Positions 25,125 to 33,411 of a stretch of DNA of 64,000 nt are shown here, in pieces. The DNA lies in NCBI GenBank assembly GCA_003021725.1, contig PXRA01000045.1, positions 21,704-85,703 on the forward strand, written 5' to 3'. Position numbers and translations under genes: made by a program. Below the pieces are notes generated by a model. The model had not been told where the DNA came from and searched no databases. It worked only from the letters and a program-made list of their open reading frames with translations. Position 1 is the first letter of the stretch; the number at the start of each line of letters is the position of its first letter. The DNA is from Halobacteriales archaeon QH_8_64_26 (GTDB lineage Archaea; Halobacteriota; Halobacteria; Halobacteriales; Halococcaceae).

Positions 25125-25250
25125 ATGAACATCGTCGATCGAATCAGGCTACTCACCGTCGTCGCAGGGGCGATGTTCCTCACCGGACTCGTCTTCGTAG
25201 CGGACGCGAAGAACTTCATCGTCGAGAGAGACAGGGGTGTACGGGAGTAG
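25125..25250 (+). CDS. Possible 41-residue membrane peptide
   Basis: Short ORF beginning MNIVDRIRLLTVV with one hydrophobic helix (LLTVVAGAMFLTGLVFVA) and a charged C-terminus. The A/T-rich sequence gatataacaca about 10-20 bases upstream looks promoter-like but is closer than usual for a leaderless start. Supported only by composition. Confidence 0.35.
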   Translation: MNIVDRIRLLTVVAGAMFLTGLVFVADAKNFIVERDRGVRE

Positions 25251-25410
25251 CCGGTCGCCGCCGTCTCGGTGAACGCTTCGTTTCACTGTCCTGATCGACG
25301 GTGCGTCCGCTCTCGTGGTCGCTCGATCGGCATCCATCGTCGGTCGTGACGCCACCTCGCACCGCCCAAACGATGATAGGCTAGGGCTACGAACGCGAAC
25401 GAACCGAACG

Positions 25411-25602
25411 ATGAGCGCGGTGCCCGACGCTGATCGGCGAAACTTCGCCGCGATCGTGTCCGTCACAGCGCTACTGGCGGTCGTCTACGTACTCGTCCCC
25501 CATCCGATCGCTCAGTACGGCGCGTGGCTCGTCGTCTTCACCATCTGGATGGTCTGGTTCGTCGCCGCCGCCGTCGAGTGGATCTCGACGGCCGACTTCT
25601 GA
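25411..25602 (+). CDS. Small two-helix membrane protein
   Basis: 63 residues from ATG 25411. Two transmembrane segments (FAAIVSVTALLAVVYVLV and GAWLVVFTIWMVWFVAAAVEW) follow a short acidic/charged N-terminus. No family recognised, but the composition is that of a real membrane protein. Confidence 0.5.
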   Translation: MSAVPDADRRNFAAIVSVTALLAVVYVLVPHPIAQYGAWLVVFTIWMVWFVAAAVEWISTADF

Positions 25603-25720
25603 GTCGAGAGCCGATATTATCACAGAGTTGACACCGGAACGGTGAATCGAGGGCCTGACCGTAGGAAGAATTAAGAGCGTCTACTCCTAGCGAGGACACG
25701 AAAGAGTGGGTTGAGTAACC

Positions 25721-26191
25721 ATGGCAGGATTTGGCAACCTACTGAGCACCGTCGTGATGGGGCTGTTACTGATCGGGGTCGTAGCGTTCGTCCGGGCCCG
25801 AGGCTGGCGTCCCACGATAGGGAGCTGGCGTCCCGAGCCGGCGGAGAGCAGCGGTAGCAGGACCGACGCGTTGGCACACTACTCCGAGGCCGCTATCGAA
25901 ACGGCGCGGAGCCCGAAGGTGTGGTACGTCACGTTCGTCCTCCTCGTCCTCGGGTTTCCAGGGGGTGCGGTCCTCCTCGTCGCCAGCCCGCCGGAGATCG
26001 GTGGGGCGGTCTTCCTCGGATTGAGCCTCGCGTTCGGGGCCGTTCTCTGTGCCTTCCTCGTGTGGGGGATCTACCGTTCCGGTCGGCATCGAGGACTGAA
26101 GAGCGCACAGGCGGCCATGGCGGGAGCCTGGGCGCTTGGCTCGCTGCTGGTCGTCGCGATCGTCGTGAAACTCATCGTCTCCGCACCGTGA
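25721..26191 (+). CDS. Membrane protein of unknown function
   Basis: 156 residues with four predicted membrane segments (residues about 5-25, 67-87, 93-115 and 130-153) and a hydrophilic, Trp/Pro/Ser-containing loop between the first two. No recognised domain. It is flanked by other small membrane or zinc-binding proteins and lies about 450 bases from the 3' end of the oxidase operon. Confidence 0.6.
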   Translation: MAGFGNLLSTVVMGLLLIGVVAFVRARGWRPTIGSWRPEPAESSGSRTDALAHYSEAAIETARSPKVWYVTFVLLVLGFPGGAVLLVASPPEIGGAVFLGLSLAFGAVLCAFLVWGIYRSGRHRGLKSAQAAMAGAWALGSLLVVAIVVKLIVSAP

Positions 26192-26315
26192 TCGGTAGTA
26201 ACGTCGGTTCAGGACCGTCGAGCCCCGTCGAGCGGCGAGCGAGAACAGGTCTGGGGATCGGTCGCTCCTTAACAACGGGCGATCGAGTCGGCGCTCGACA
26301 CGTCGGAGTGCGTCG

Positions 26316-26606
26316 ATGACTCGGTTCGATGCGATCTCCGACGACTTCGACGCGTCGGTGCCGGTGGGCGAGACGCCCCGAGCGCGCTGTCCGTACTGCG
26401 AACGTCCCTTCCGCGCCGCGGACCTCTGTGCGCTCCACATCGGCCAGGTCCATCGAGAGGAGTGTACCGAGGCCGAACGCGAGGACTACGATGACGCCTA
26501 CGACGCCGAATCCGATGCGCTATTCCTCTTTCAGCTCAAGGCGGTCGCTATGCTCGTCGTTCTCTCGCTCGGACTCACCTACACCTACGCGGTCGTCTGG
26601 ACGTGA
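26316..26606 (+). CDS. C2H2-type zinc finger protein with C-terminal membrane helix
   Basis: 96 residues. A single C2H2-like finger (CPYCERPFRAADLCALHIGQVH) is followed by an acidic stretch rich in Asp/Glu/Tyr and one transmembrane segment (LKAVAMLVVLSLGLTYTYAVV). The layout suggests a membrane-anchored zinc-finger protein. It is convergent with the oxidase operon; a role in oxidase assembly is possible but only from location. Confidence 0.65.
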   Translation: MTRFDAISDDFDASVPVGETPRARCPYCERPFRAADLCALHIGQVHREECTEAEREDYDDAYDAESDALFLFQLKAVAMLVVLSLGLTYTYAVVWT

Positions 26607-26645
26607 ACTGCTAGCTCGATTCATTCCCACCCACTCGACGGTCGA

Positions 26646-27053
26646 TTACTCCGTTCGTGGTAGCCTCGGATCCGAGGCCGGGTGAGGACTCGTTAGTCGT
26701 TCCACACAGAACCGACAGTAGCTGAACGCGGGATCGTTCTCGGTTCCACAGGCCGGGCAGGTAACCGACGGGGGCGTGGCAGTGGTGCGAGGGGGATCGG
26801 CGGACGAATCGGCGATGTGAGCGTCCCGCGAGCGGGACTTTCGGACCTCATCGGCTCGCGAGTCGGTATCACGCTGGGGGTCGTCCGGCGACGCCTCGCG
26901 GTCGGCGCGGAACTCGACGGCGTGATCGCATGCCGGCTCCCCATCGGTCTCGACGCGTCGGGAGAGATAGACCACGAGCGGGAACTGGAGCAAGGGGAGG
27001 ACGACGAGTACGAGCAGCCCCCATTCGAGCGCGCCCAAGTGGGTGAGTCCCAT
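26646..27053 (-). CDS. Membrane-anchored zinc-ribbon protein at end of oxidase operon
   Basis: 135 residues. An N-terminal transmembrane helix (WGLLVLVVLPLLQFPLVVYL) is followed by a long charged linker and a C-terminal zinc ribbon (CPACGTEN and YCRFCVER). It begins 10 bases after the coxD stop on the same strand, so it is probably the last gene of the cox operon. Function unknown; a role in oxidase assembly or copper/haem handling is an inference from location. Confidence 0.65.
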   Translation of the reverse strand: MGLTHLGALEWGLLVLVVLPLLQFPLVVYLSRRVETDGEPACDHAVEFRADREASPDDPQRDTDSRADEVRKSRSRDAHIADSSADPPRTTATPPSVTCPACGTENDPAFSYCRFCVERLTSPHPASDPRLPRTE

Positions 27054-27063
27054 CGTCGGTTCC

Positions 27064-27333
27064 TCAGGTGATCGAATAGGAGGCGGCGACCGTCAGCGCG
27101 AGCGCCGCGAGCAACCCGGTGAGTATCAGGTACGAGAGCGACCGGGGCTCGTATCTGAGGTGTTGGTAGTAGCCAGCAACGACCAGTGCCTTCAGGAACG
27201 ATAGCACGATGATCGCCCCGAAGGCCACCCAGTACGCCTCCCCCAGAAAGCCGAGTTCCTCGACGGCCACCTGCAGGGTGGCGAAGGCGAACAGTACCAC
27301 GTAGATCGCCGCGTACAGTTTCGTTGATGCCAT
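27064..27333 (-). CDS. coxD: Cytochrome c oxidase subunit IV-like membrane protein
   Basis: 89 residues, three transmembrane helices, with the AGYYQHLRYEP segment typical of the prokaryotic cytochrome c oxidase subunit IV (CtaF/CyoD-like) family between helices two and three. It stabilises the oxidase core. It lies 12 bases after the fused subunit I/III gene on the same strand. Confidence 0.8.
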   Translation of the reverse strand: MASTKLYAAIYVVLFAFATLQVAVEELGFLGEAYWVAFGAIIVLSFLKALVVAGYYQHLRYEPRSLSYLILTGLLAALALTVAASYSIT

Positions 27334-27345
27334 TGTGTGTTCACC

Positions 27346-29991
27346 TCACAGGATGTAGAACAGCGGGAATAAGAACAGCCAGACGATATCGACGAAGTGC
27401 CAGTAGAGCCCGAAGTACTCGATCGGGCGCTCGTCCTCCAGGTAGGCTCCTCGGGTCGCCCGTGTGAGCATGTAGATCGCGATCACCAGGCCGGCGATGA
27501 CGTGCAGCGCGTGCAGTCCGGTCGTCAGGAAGAACGTCGAGGTCCGGACGTTCGTCGAAAGCAACAGGCCCTCGTGGAACAGTTCCTGCCACTCGATTCC
27601 TTTGTTGAGGAGGAAGCCGATCCCGAGCGCGATAGTGAGGCCGAGACTCGCGACGACGCCCCTCTTGGACCCTTTCTCGGCGGCGACCATCGCGAGCACG
27701 ACGCTGAAACTGCTCGTCAGCAGGAGATAGGTGTTGACCAATCCCGGTAGCGGGTCGTGGGGGACCGGCTCCCAGCCGACCCAGCCCTGTGCGACCCGGA
27801 TGAACACGTACGAGCCGATGAACGCGCCGAAGAGCACGACGTCGGATGCTAAAAATATCCACACGCCGGTCTTTACGTTCTCGATGCCGTCGAACGGCCA
27901 ACTCTCCCCGAAAGGCCCCGAGGGACCGGTAAAGCGCTCCCTGGTAAGCCCGAACAACGAGCCCCCCGTCAGTAGCGCGCCGATCCCCGTGAGACCCGCA
28001 TAGAAAGTTCCCGCGAAGCCGTCGGGGAACGACGCGCCCTGGAAGCCCGAGGCCCCCAACAGGAGCACGAACGCGCCGACCCCGATCGCCAGCGGCCAGA
28101 TGCTCGCGTGATCCTCGCCTTCGCCTTCGTCTGTGATCCGCTCGTGGCCGGGGGCGTGGTCGGTGGCCTGATCGCTAACGGTGGCCACGCCGCCGTCGGT
28201 GAGTTCACCGCCGTCCGCCGCCGTCCCGCTACCGATCGCCGATCGTTCGTCCTCCGCGAGGAAGTCGATCGACCCGCTCCGGTAGCTCGGTATCCCGGGG
28301 AAATTTTCGAGGGGTGGTGGCGAGGGGACCGTCCACTCGGCGGTCGTCGAGTACGCCCAGGGATTGTCGCCGGCCTCCTCGCCGGTAAAGAGGCTCGCCG
28401 TGAGGTTGTAGAACATGAGGAGGAAGGAAGCCCCGAGCACGAACGCGCCGATCGTCGCGAGCTGGTGCCAGGGGGTCAGACCCGGCGGGTAGTCGAACAC
28501 CCGTCGGGGGGTCTCCCAGGCGAGGAACATCGGGAAATACAGCAGATTGAACCCGACGAAGTAGGCCGCGAAGTGAACCTTCCCCAGGAACTCGTCGTAC
28601 ATCTTCCCTGTTATCTTCGGGTACCAGTAGTACAACCCGCCGATCAGCGCGGTGACACCGCCGACCATTACGTAATGGAAGTGTGCGACCACCCAGTAGG
28701 TCCCCCGGAACTCGTAATCGAGCACCACCGCACCTAGGAAGACCCCGGTGATGCCGCCGACGATAAAGAGGACCAGCGCCCCGAAGGTAAAGAGGAAGGG
28801 GGTCACGAAGCGGATGCGCCCTTTGATCATCGTATAGATCAGCGAGAAGACCATCAAATCGAACGGCAGGGAGATGCCGATCGTGGTCGCCATGAAGAGG
28901 GTCTTGACCTGGAGGTTGATGCTGGTGAGAAACATGTGATGCATCCAGACGCCGAAGCTCTGGAGGGCAACGAGCACCATCGATGCGATGAACCACTTCC
29001 TGCCCACGAGTCGGCGGCCGGTGAAGGTCTGGAAGGTCTCTGCCATCACGCCGAGCGCGGGGAAGAAGACGATGTAGACCTCGGGGTGGCCGAAGAACCA
29101 AAAGAGGTGTGCCCACAGCAGCGAGCCGCCCTCGGTGAAGGAGAAGTAGGTCGTGCCCAAGAGGCGATCCGAGGAGAGGATCATGAGCGCGGCGAGCAGC
29201 GCCGCGAAGGCAAAGAGCATCATCCAAACGGTGAGCAGAATCGTCCAGGTAAAGAGGGGTAAGCGCCTGAGGGTCAGGCCCTCCGCGCGCATCCGGTGCA
29301 TGGTCGTCAAGAAGTTCACCGAGGAGACGGTGATCGAGACGACGAAGAGCAACAGCGCGAGGATCGCAGTCGTACTGCCGACCTCAGGGGTATACATGGG
29401 CAGGTCGAGCGGGGCGTACATCGTCCACCCGCCGGCGAAGGACGCACCTTGGAAGAACGAAACGCCCAGTAGCAGCCCCGAGGCGGCGTACAGCCAGTAC
29501 GACAGGGCATTGAGCCGGGGGAAGGCGAGGTCCTTCGCGCCGATCTGGAGCGGGACGATGTAGTTCGCGAAGCCGAAGGCAAACGGCGAGAGGAACCAGA
29601 AGACCATGATCAGCCCGTGGATCGAGACGGCTTGATTGTATGCGCCGGCGCTCAGAAGTCCCTGACCGGCCGTCCAGAGTTGGAGGCGCATAAGCAACGC
29701 GAGCACGCCCCCGAAGATCAGGAAAAACAGCGCCGTCACGATGTAGAGTACCCCGACGTCCTTGTGGTTCGTCGTCACGAGGTACCGGCGTACCGACCCG
29801 AGCGGCGGGAGCCCGTGGCCGTCCTCGGTATCGGTCCCCGCCCCCGAGGGCGTCGCGAACTCACTGTCGGTCGTCGCGTGCCCGCCATCGGCTTTCGTGT
29901 GCCTGCCGTCGGTTCTCCTGGACCCGTCATCCGTCGTTTTCGCTTCGTCGTCTCCGGTACTGTCGTTCATCGGTTGGCCGTCGGTCGTCAT
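27346..29991 (-). CDS. Fused haem-copper oxidase subunits I and III
   Basis: 881 residues. Residues about 70-600 are subunit I: HGLIMVFWFLSPFAFGFANY with a haem-ligand His, WFFGHPEVYIVFFP with the CuB His-Tyr pair, WMHHMFLTS with the other CuB ligands and HFHYVMVGG with haem ligands. Residues about 640-881 are subunit III (TGVWIFLASDVVLFGAFIGSYVF through YWHFVDIVWLFLF). It reduces O2 to water and pumps protons in the cytoplasmic membrane. The first 65 residues are Asp/Thr/Gly-rich and His-containing low complexity. The linker between the parts is about 50 hydrophilic residues. The ATG overlaps the coxB stop. Confidence 0.93.
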   Translation of the reverse strand: MTTDGQPMNDSTGDDEAKTTDDGSRRTDGRHTKADGGHATTDSEFATPSGAGTDTEDGHGLPPLGSVRRYLVTTNHKDVGVLYIVTALFFLIFGGVLALLMRLQLWTAGQGLLSAGAYNQAVSIHGLIMVFWFLSPFAFGFANYIVPLQIGAKDLAFPRLNALSYWLYAASGLLLGVSFFQGASFAGGWTMYAPLDLPMYTPEVGSTTAILALLLFVVSITVSSVNFLTTMHRMRAEGLTLRRLPLFTWTILLTVWMMLFAFAALLAALMILSSDRLLGTTYFSFTEGGSLLWAHLFWFFGHPEVYIVFFPALGVMAETFQTFTGRRLVGRKWFIASMVLVALQSFGVWMHHMFLTSINLQVKTLFMATTIGISLPFDLMVFSLIYTMIKGRIRFVTPFLFTFGALVLFIVGGITGVFLGAVVLDYEFRGTYWVVAHFHYVMVGGVTALIGGLYYWYPKITGKMYDEFLGKVHFAAYFVGFNLLYFPMFLAWETPRRVFDYPPGLTPWHQLATIGAFVLGASFLLMFYNLTASLFTGEEAGDNPWAYSTTAEWTVPSPPPLENFPGIPSYRSGSIDFLAEDERSAIGSGTAADGGELTDGGVATVSDQATDHAPGHERITDEGEGEDHASIWPLAIGVGAFVLLLGASGFQGASFPDGFAGTFYAGLTGIGALLTGGSLFGLTRERFTGPSGPFGESWPFDGIENVKTGVWIFLASDVVLFGAFIGSYVFIRVAQGWVGWEPVPHDPLPGLVNTYLLLTSSFSVVLAMVAAEKGSKRGVVASLGLTIALGIGFLLNKGIEWQELFHEGLLLSTNVRTSTFFLTTGLHALHVIAGLVIAIYMLTRATRGAYLEDERPIEYFGLYWHFVDIVWLFLFPLFYIL

Positions 29992-30881
29992 GCTGACCTC
30001 GTGGTGGTAGCCCCGAGGAGGGCGTTGCCCGTACTGTTCCCTCCAGTAGCGTTCGTCGTCCCGTTGGGCGCACCCGTAGTAGTAGCATTAGTAGCGTTAG
30101 CCCCCGCTTCGGTGGCGTTCCCCGATCCGGTCGCGTTCGCGCTCGTATTTGATGTATTGGCGTACCACTGCTCGAACGCCGTCGGTTCCATGACGATCAC
30201 CTCGGCGTTCATCGCGGAGTGACCGGCCCCGCAGAGCTCGTAACACGCCGCCTGGAAGGTTCCGGTCTCGCTCGCGGTGAACCACGACTCGGTCGTCTGG
30301 CCGGGGATCGCGTCTGATTTCACCTTGAACCGGGGTATGCCGAAGTTGTGCCAGACGTCCCGTGAGGTCACGGTCAGATCTATCCGCTCGCCTTGCGGGA
30401 CCCGCAGGACCCCATCGGTGGTGTGGCCGTTGGGATACTCGAACTCCCAGCCGAACTGATAGCCGGTGACGTCCACCTCGAAGTCCTCCTCTCCCTGCGA
30501 GGGGGCTCCTTCGACGAACAACAGCGTGCCATAGGTCCAGGCGATCAGCGAGATGACGATGATCGCGCTCAAGGCAAGCGAGGTGAACAGCTTCCGCCCG
30601 CCGCCGCTGCCGGTCGGCAGTTCGCCGAGCGTCGGCCGATCGACCTCCTCGCCGTCCTCGCCTCCTTCGCCTCCCTCGCCGTCGGCGTCACCCCTGCCGG
30701 CATCGCGGTACTGGTAGGCGAGATAACACATGTACCCGATAACGACGATGCCGACCAGCGTCCCGAGCACCAGAAAGACGAAATAGATCTGCCTGAACAC
30801 TTCGACCATCGTCCCGCGCGGAACGATACCATTTTGCACGGGTAGGGACGTGGGTTCGGGCAGCTGGGTAAACCACGACAT
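29988..30881 (-). CDS. coxB: Cytochrome c oxidase subunit II (CuA)
   Basis: 297 residues from ATG 30881; a GTG four codons upstream (30893) is the ORF-track alternative. Two N-terminal transmembrane helices precede the cupredoxin domain with the CuA ligands: His in DVWHNFG and the CYELCGAGHSAM motif (Cys-x3-Cys-x3-His...Met). It accepts electrons from a soluble or membrane donor such as halocyanin. The C-terminal 60 residues are Asn/Thr/Ala/Gly-rich with many N-x-S/T sites, fitting an exposed extracellular tail. First gene of the cox operon; it overlaps the subunit I/III gene by ATGA. Confidence 0.92.
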   Translation of the reverse strand: MSWFTQLPEPTSLPVQNGIVPRGTMVEVFRQIYFVFLVLGTLVGIVVIGYMCYLAYQYRDAGRGDADGEGGEGGEDGEEVDRPTLGELPTGSGGGRKLFTSLALSAIIVISLIAWTYGTLLFVEGAPSQGEEDFEVDVTGYQFGWEFEYPNGHTTDGVLRVPQGERIDLTVTSRDVWHNFGIPRFKVKSDAIPGQTTESWFTASETGTFQAACYELCGAGHSAMNAEVIVMEPTAFEQWYANTSNTSANATGSGNATEAGANATNATTTGAPNGTTNATGGNSTGNALLGATTTRSA

Positions 30882-30907
30882 AACGTATACCACAGTAATT
30901 TTGCCGG

Positions 30908-30917
30908 TACTTATTCA
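30908..30917 (-). promoter_or_regulatory. Putative TATA box of the cox operon
   Basis: On the minus strand the element TGAATAAGTA is centred about 31 bases upstream of the coxB ATG at 30881. This spacing fits a short-leader or leaderless transcript and favours that ATG over the GTG at 30893. Confidence 0.4.
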
Positions 30918-31126
30918 TTTCGGAGATCGGGGTCCCCTTCGAGCGGAAGGCGATGAACAACAGAGAGACGGGGAACGACGCCGGGAAGCGGAAAAACACG
31001 GGGGTACGGACGACTGTTTGCCGATCGATCGTCGGGCATGGATCGAGTGAGACCCGGGGCGGACCCGACGCCCGAATTCCCGATACGGACCGAACGCTTT
31101 TGTTTCGTGGTGTGTACTTTCATATC

Positions 31127-31654
31127 ATGGTCAACGAACGAACGGAGACGGAGGACGGGGAGATCGCCGATACTCAAACGGAGATCGAGGGGTTCGACAG
31201 CATGATCGGCATCGCTCTCGACGGGGTCATCGGGGCGCTCGGGGGCCTGGTCGGAACGGCGGCGATGACCGTCGGTCTGCTCGTCGCCCAGTCCCTGGGG
31301 GCGTTCGACATGGTGTCGTTCGCCGACTTCGCCGAGCTGGTCGGGATCGCCGGGCTCTTTCCGGCCAACGCCGTCGCCGTCGGCTACCTGGTCTTTCTCG
31401 GCGGCGGGATGGTGATCTGGCCGCTGTTGTTCGCCGCCGCGGGGCTCTACCTGCCGGGCGAGACCTACGCCAAACGCGGCCTCCCCTACGGGTTCGTGCT
31501 CTGGACCGGCTTCGCGCCGGCTTTCTATCTCGATTACAGTGGGTTCTCGCTCGTGCTCTATCTGGTGTTGACCCTGATCGCGCACTTCTCGTATGGCTTC
31601 AGCCTCGGAGCGGTCTTCGATTACTTCACCGATCGGCCCGACACGCTGGTTTAA
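31127..31654 (+). CDS. Conserved-type membrane protein next to cox operon
   Basis: 175 residues from ATG 31127. After an acidic N-terminus there are about five helices (IALDGVIGALGGLVGTAAMTVGLLV; VAVGYLVFLGGGMVIWPLLFAAAGLYL; YGFVLWTGFAPAFYL; LVLYLVLTLIAHFSYGFSLGAVF). It is divergent from coxB. Location suggests a link with the oxidase region, but function is unknown. Confidence 0.7.
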   Translation: MVNERTETEDGEIADTQTEIEGFDSMIGIALDGVIGALGGLVGTAAMTVGLLVAQSLGAFDMVSFADFAELVGIAGLFPANAVAVGYLVFLGGGMVIWPLLFAAAGLYLPGETYAKRGLPYGFVLWTGFAPAFYLDYSGFSLVLYLVLTLIAHFSYGFSLGAVFDYFTDRPDTLV

Positions 31655-31815
31655 GCCGAGCCACGCGGAGGTCGATTCCGGAGAACGGGCGTTTCGATCG
31701 CCCCCTCGGTGCTTGAAGGCTCGACGGCCCGGTTCGCACTCGTTCCGGGAGATCGCCCCGAACGGGGAACGTTCGCGCGGTCTCCTGCGACCGCAACCGG
31801 AAGTGTGAGCACCGT

Positions 31816-32484
31816 TCAGGATCGTCCTCGCCGATAGCTCCAGGTCAACAGCCCGATCGTGAACAGGAAGATCGCCGTCCCGATGTCGTACGACCACGCG
31901 TACGCGGCGGTCGTGAGACTCGCCGTCGGTCCCCCGATAAGCCCCAGCAGGGCAGCGAGAGCTGGTGCGGTACAGCCGATACAGGTCACGAGTCCGAGCA
32001 CACCTGAGAGGACGCTGCGGGTCAGCACCAGCACGTTGGCGTACACCAGATACGCCAGCGAGGCGTATCCGATTACTTGGAACGGGACGAGGTACAGCCG
32101 GAGCCAGGGGCTCGAAAACGCCACCAACGGACCCCATCCCGGCGCGTACATCGCCACCCGGAGATCGATCGGTCGACCGGCGGCATCGAACCCGATCGTT
32201 CCCGGGAGATACAGGAGGACGAACAGGTACGCGCCCGCAACGGCGAGTCCGATAACTCGATGGGTCCGGGTACGCGGATCCGGGGAGACAGCACGGAGAA
32301 CCCACAACCCTGCGTTGATCCAGACGAACGGGTAGAGCAAGTAGCGAAGCCCACCCGAGGGGGTCGCAGGCGTGAGCGCGAAGTAGGCGACCAATAGATA
32401 CGCCTCGATAGCGAGGACGGCGATCCAGACCCCCATCGTCCGCCGCTCCGGTGACCACCGACGGCCGTATGCGTCCAGGTTCAT
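31816..32484 (-). CDS. Seven-helix membrane protein of unknown function
   Basis: 222 residues with about six to seven transmembrane helices. A Cys pair occurs in VTCIGCTAPALAALLG inside or beside a helix, a feature that could bind metal or a disulfide partner. Located near the terminal oxidase genes and transcribed convergently with the gene at 31127. No domain named with confidence. Confidence 0.7.
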   Translation of the reverse strand: MNLDAYGRRWSPERRTMGVWIAVLAIEAYLLVAYFALTPATPSGGLRYLLYPFVWINAGLWVLRAVSPDPRTRTHRVIGLAVAGAYLFVLLYLPGTIGFDAAGRPIDLRVAMYAPGWGPLVAFSSPWLRLYLVPFQVIGYASLAYLVYANVLVLTRSVLSGVLGLVTCIGCTAPALAALLGLIGGPTASLTTAAYAWSYDIGTAIFLFTIGLLTWSYRRGRS

Positions 32485-32943
32485 ACGAGAACCGTATCGG
32501 GAAGGGTCGGCCCCCCTCCGGCGACGAAGAGGGGACGGACGCCGAACGCGGGTGCTGCCACCGGGCGGACGAACCGGTCGCCGGTCGTCGGCACCACTAT
32601 CCTCATGATTTATTGGACGCCCTCTCGATGCGACGATAATAAAGCTTCGTGAGGGCGACGATGGACGACCGGCGAGCGCGTTCCGGAGGACGGGAAGGAA
32701 TCACCGGCCAGGCGGACGAACGCGTAGGCACGATCGGAACGAAGGGCGGTCGTTTCGGCGAACGGATCACCGGACGCTTCGCCAACTCGGAGAGCCATAT
32801 CGGCCCCGGCGGTAGCGCTAACGATCACATCCGGCATGCCGTGCTGGGGGTCGTCCCCCGAGCGGTACTCCCTACTGGGGCGGATCCAGCTACGGGCGGA
32901 TCGCCGAAATCGGCCGGAGGACCAGCGTGCTGATGCGGGAACG
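32485..32943. other. 459-bp stretch with no supported gene
   Basis: ORFs on both strands here (for example 32649-32933 plus, 32610-32954 minus) are Arg/Gly/Ser-rich mirror images of one another without hydrophobic cores or motifs. An A/T-rich patch (gatttattgg and gataataaagc, about 32605-32645) may hold a promoter or terminator. Confidence 0.4.
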
Positions 32944-33147
32944 ATGGATCGCATGACGCGCTCGGCCGTCGGGTACGCGCTCCTGTTCGCGATCCCACCG
33001 GGTGTCGGCGCGGGGGTCTTCGTCTCCCGGATTCAGGCGGGATCGCTCGCGCTTGGCGTCGCGTTCGGTGCGCTGCTCTCGATCGCGATCTTCGTATCGA
33101 TCGTCTACGCGGCGAGCACCGGTACGCCCGACCACGACTGCCAGTAG
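32944..33147 (+). CDS. Small two-helix membrane protein
   Basis: 67 residues from ATG 32944 (an in-frame ATG three codons later is possible). Two hydrophobic segments (AVGYALLFAIPPGVGAGVFV and LALGVAFGALLSIAIFVSIVYAA) and a polar tail ending DHDCQ. No family recognised. Confidence 0.5.
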   Translation: MDRMTRSAVGYALLFAIPPGVGAGVFVSRIQAGSLALGVAFGALLSIAIFVSIVYAASTGTPDHDCQ

Positions 33148-33411
33148 CACCCCGGCGGCCGTCGGTAGCGATACGGAACGAGATAGCGATACGGAACGAC
33201 GCCGATAGGAACGCGGATGACGGCGGGGGACGGATACGGCGACCGGACTCGACGCTCGAAACCTCGACTTCCAGGGAGTGATCCGTTCTGGGAGAACGAG
33301 TCGGCGGGGTTCGAGAGACGGGAACACCGAGCCCTATATACCCCTCCGTACTACCCGATGGCCTACGCCGGGACGGCAGCTCACTCCGCTCGCCCGATTC
33401 GACCCGAACCC

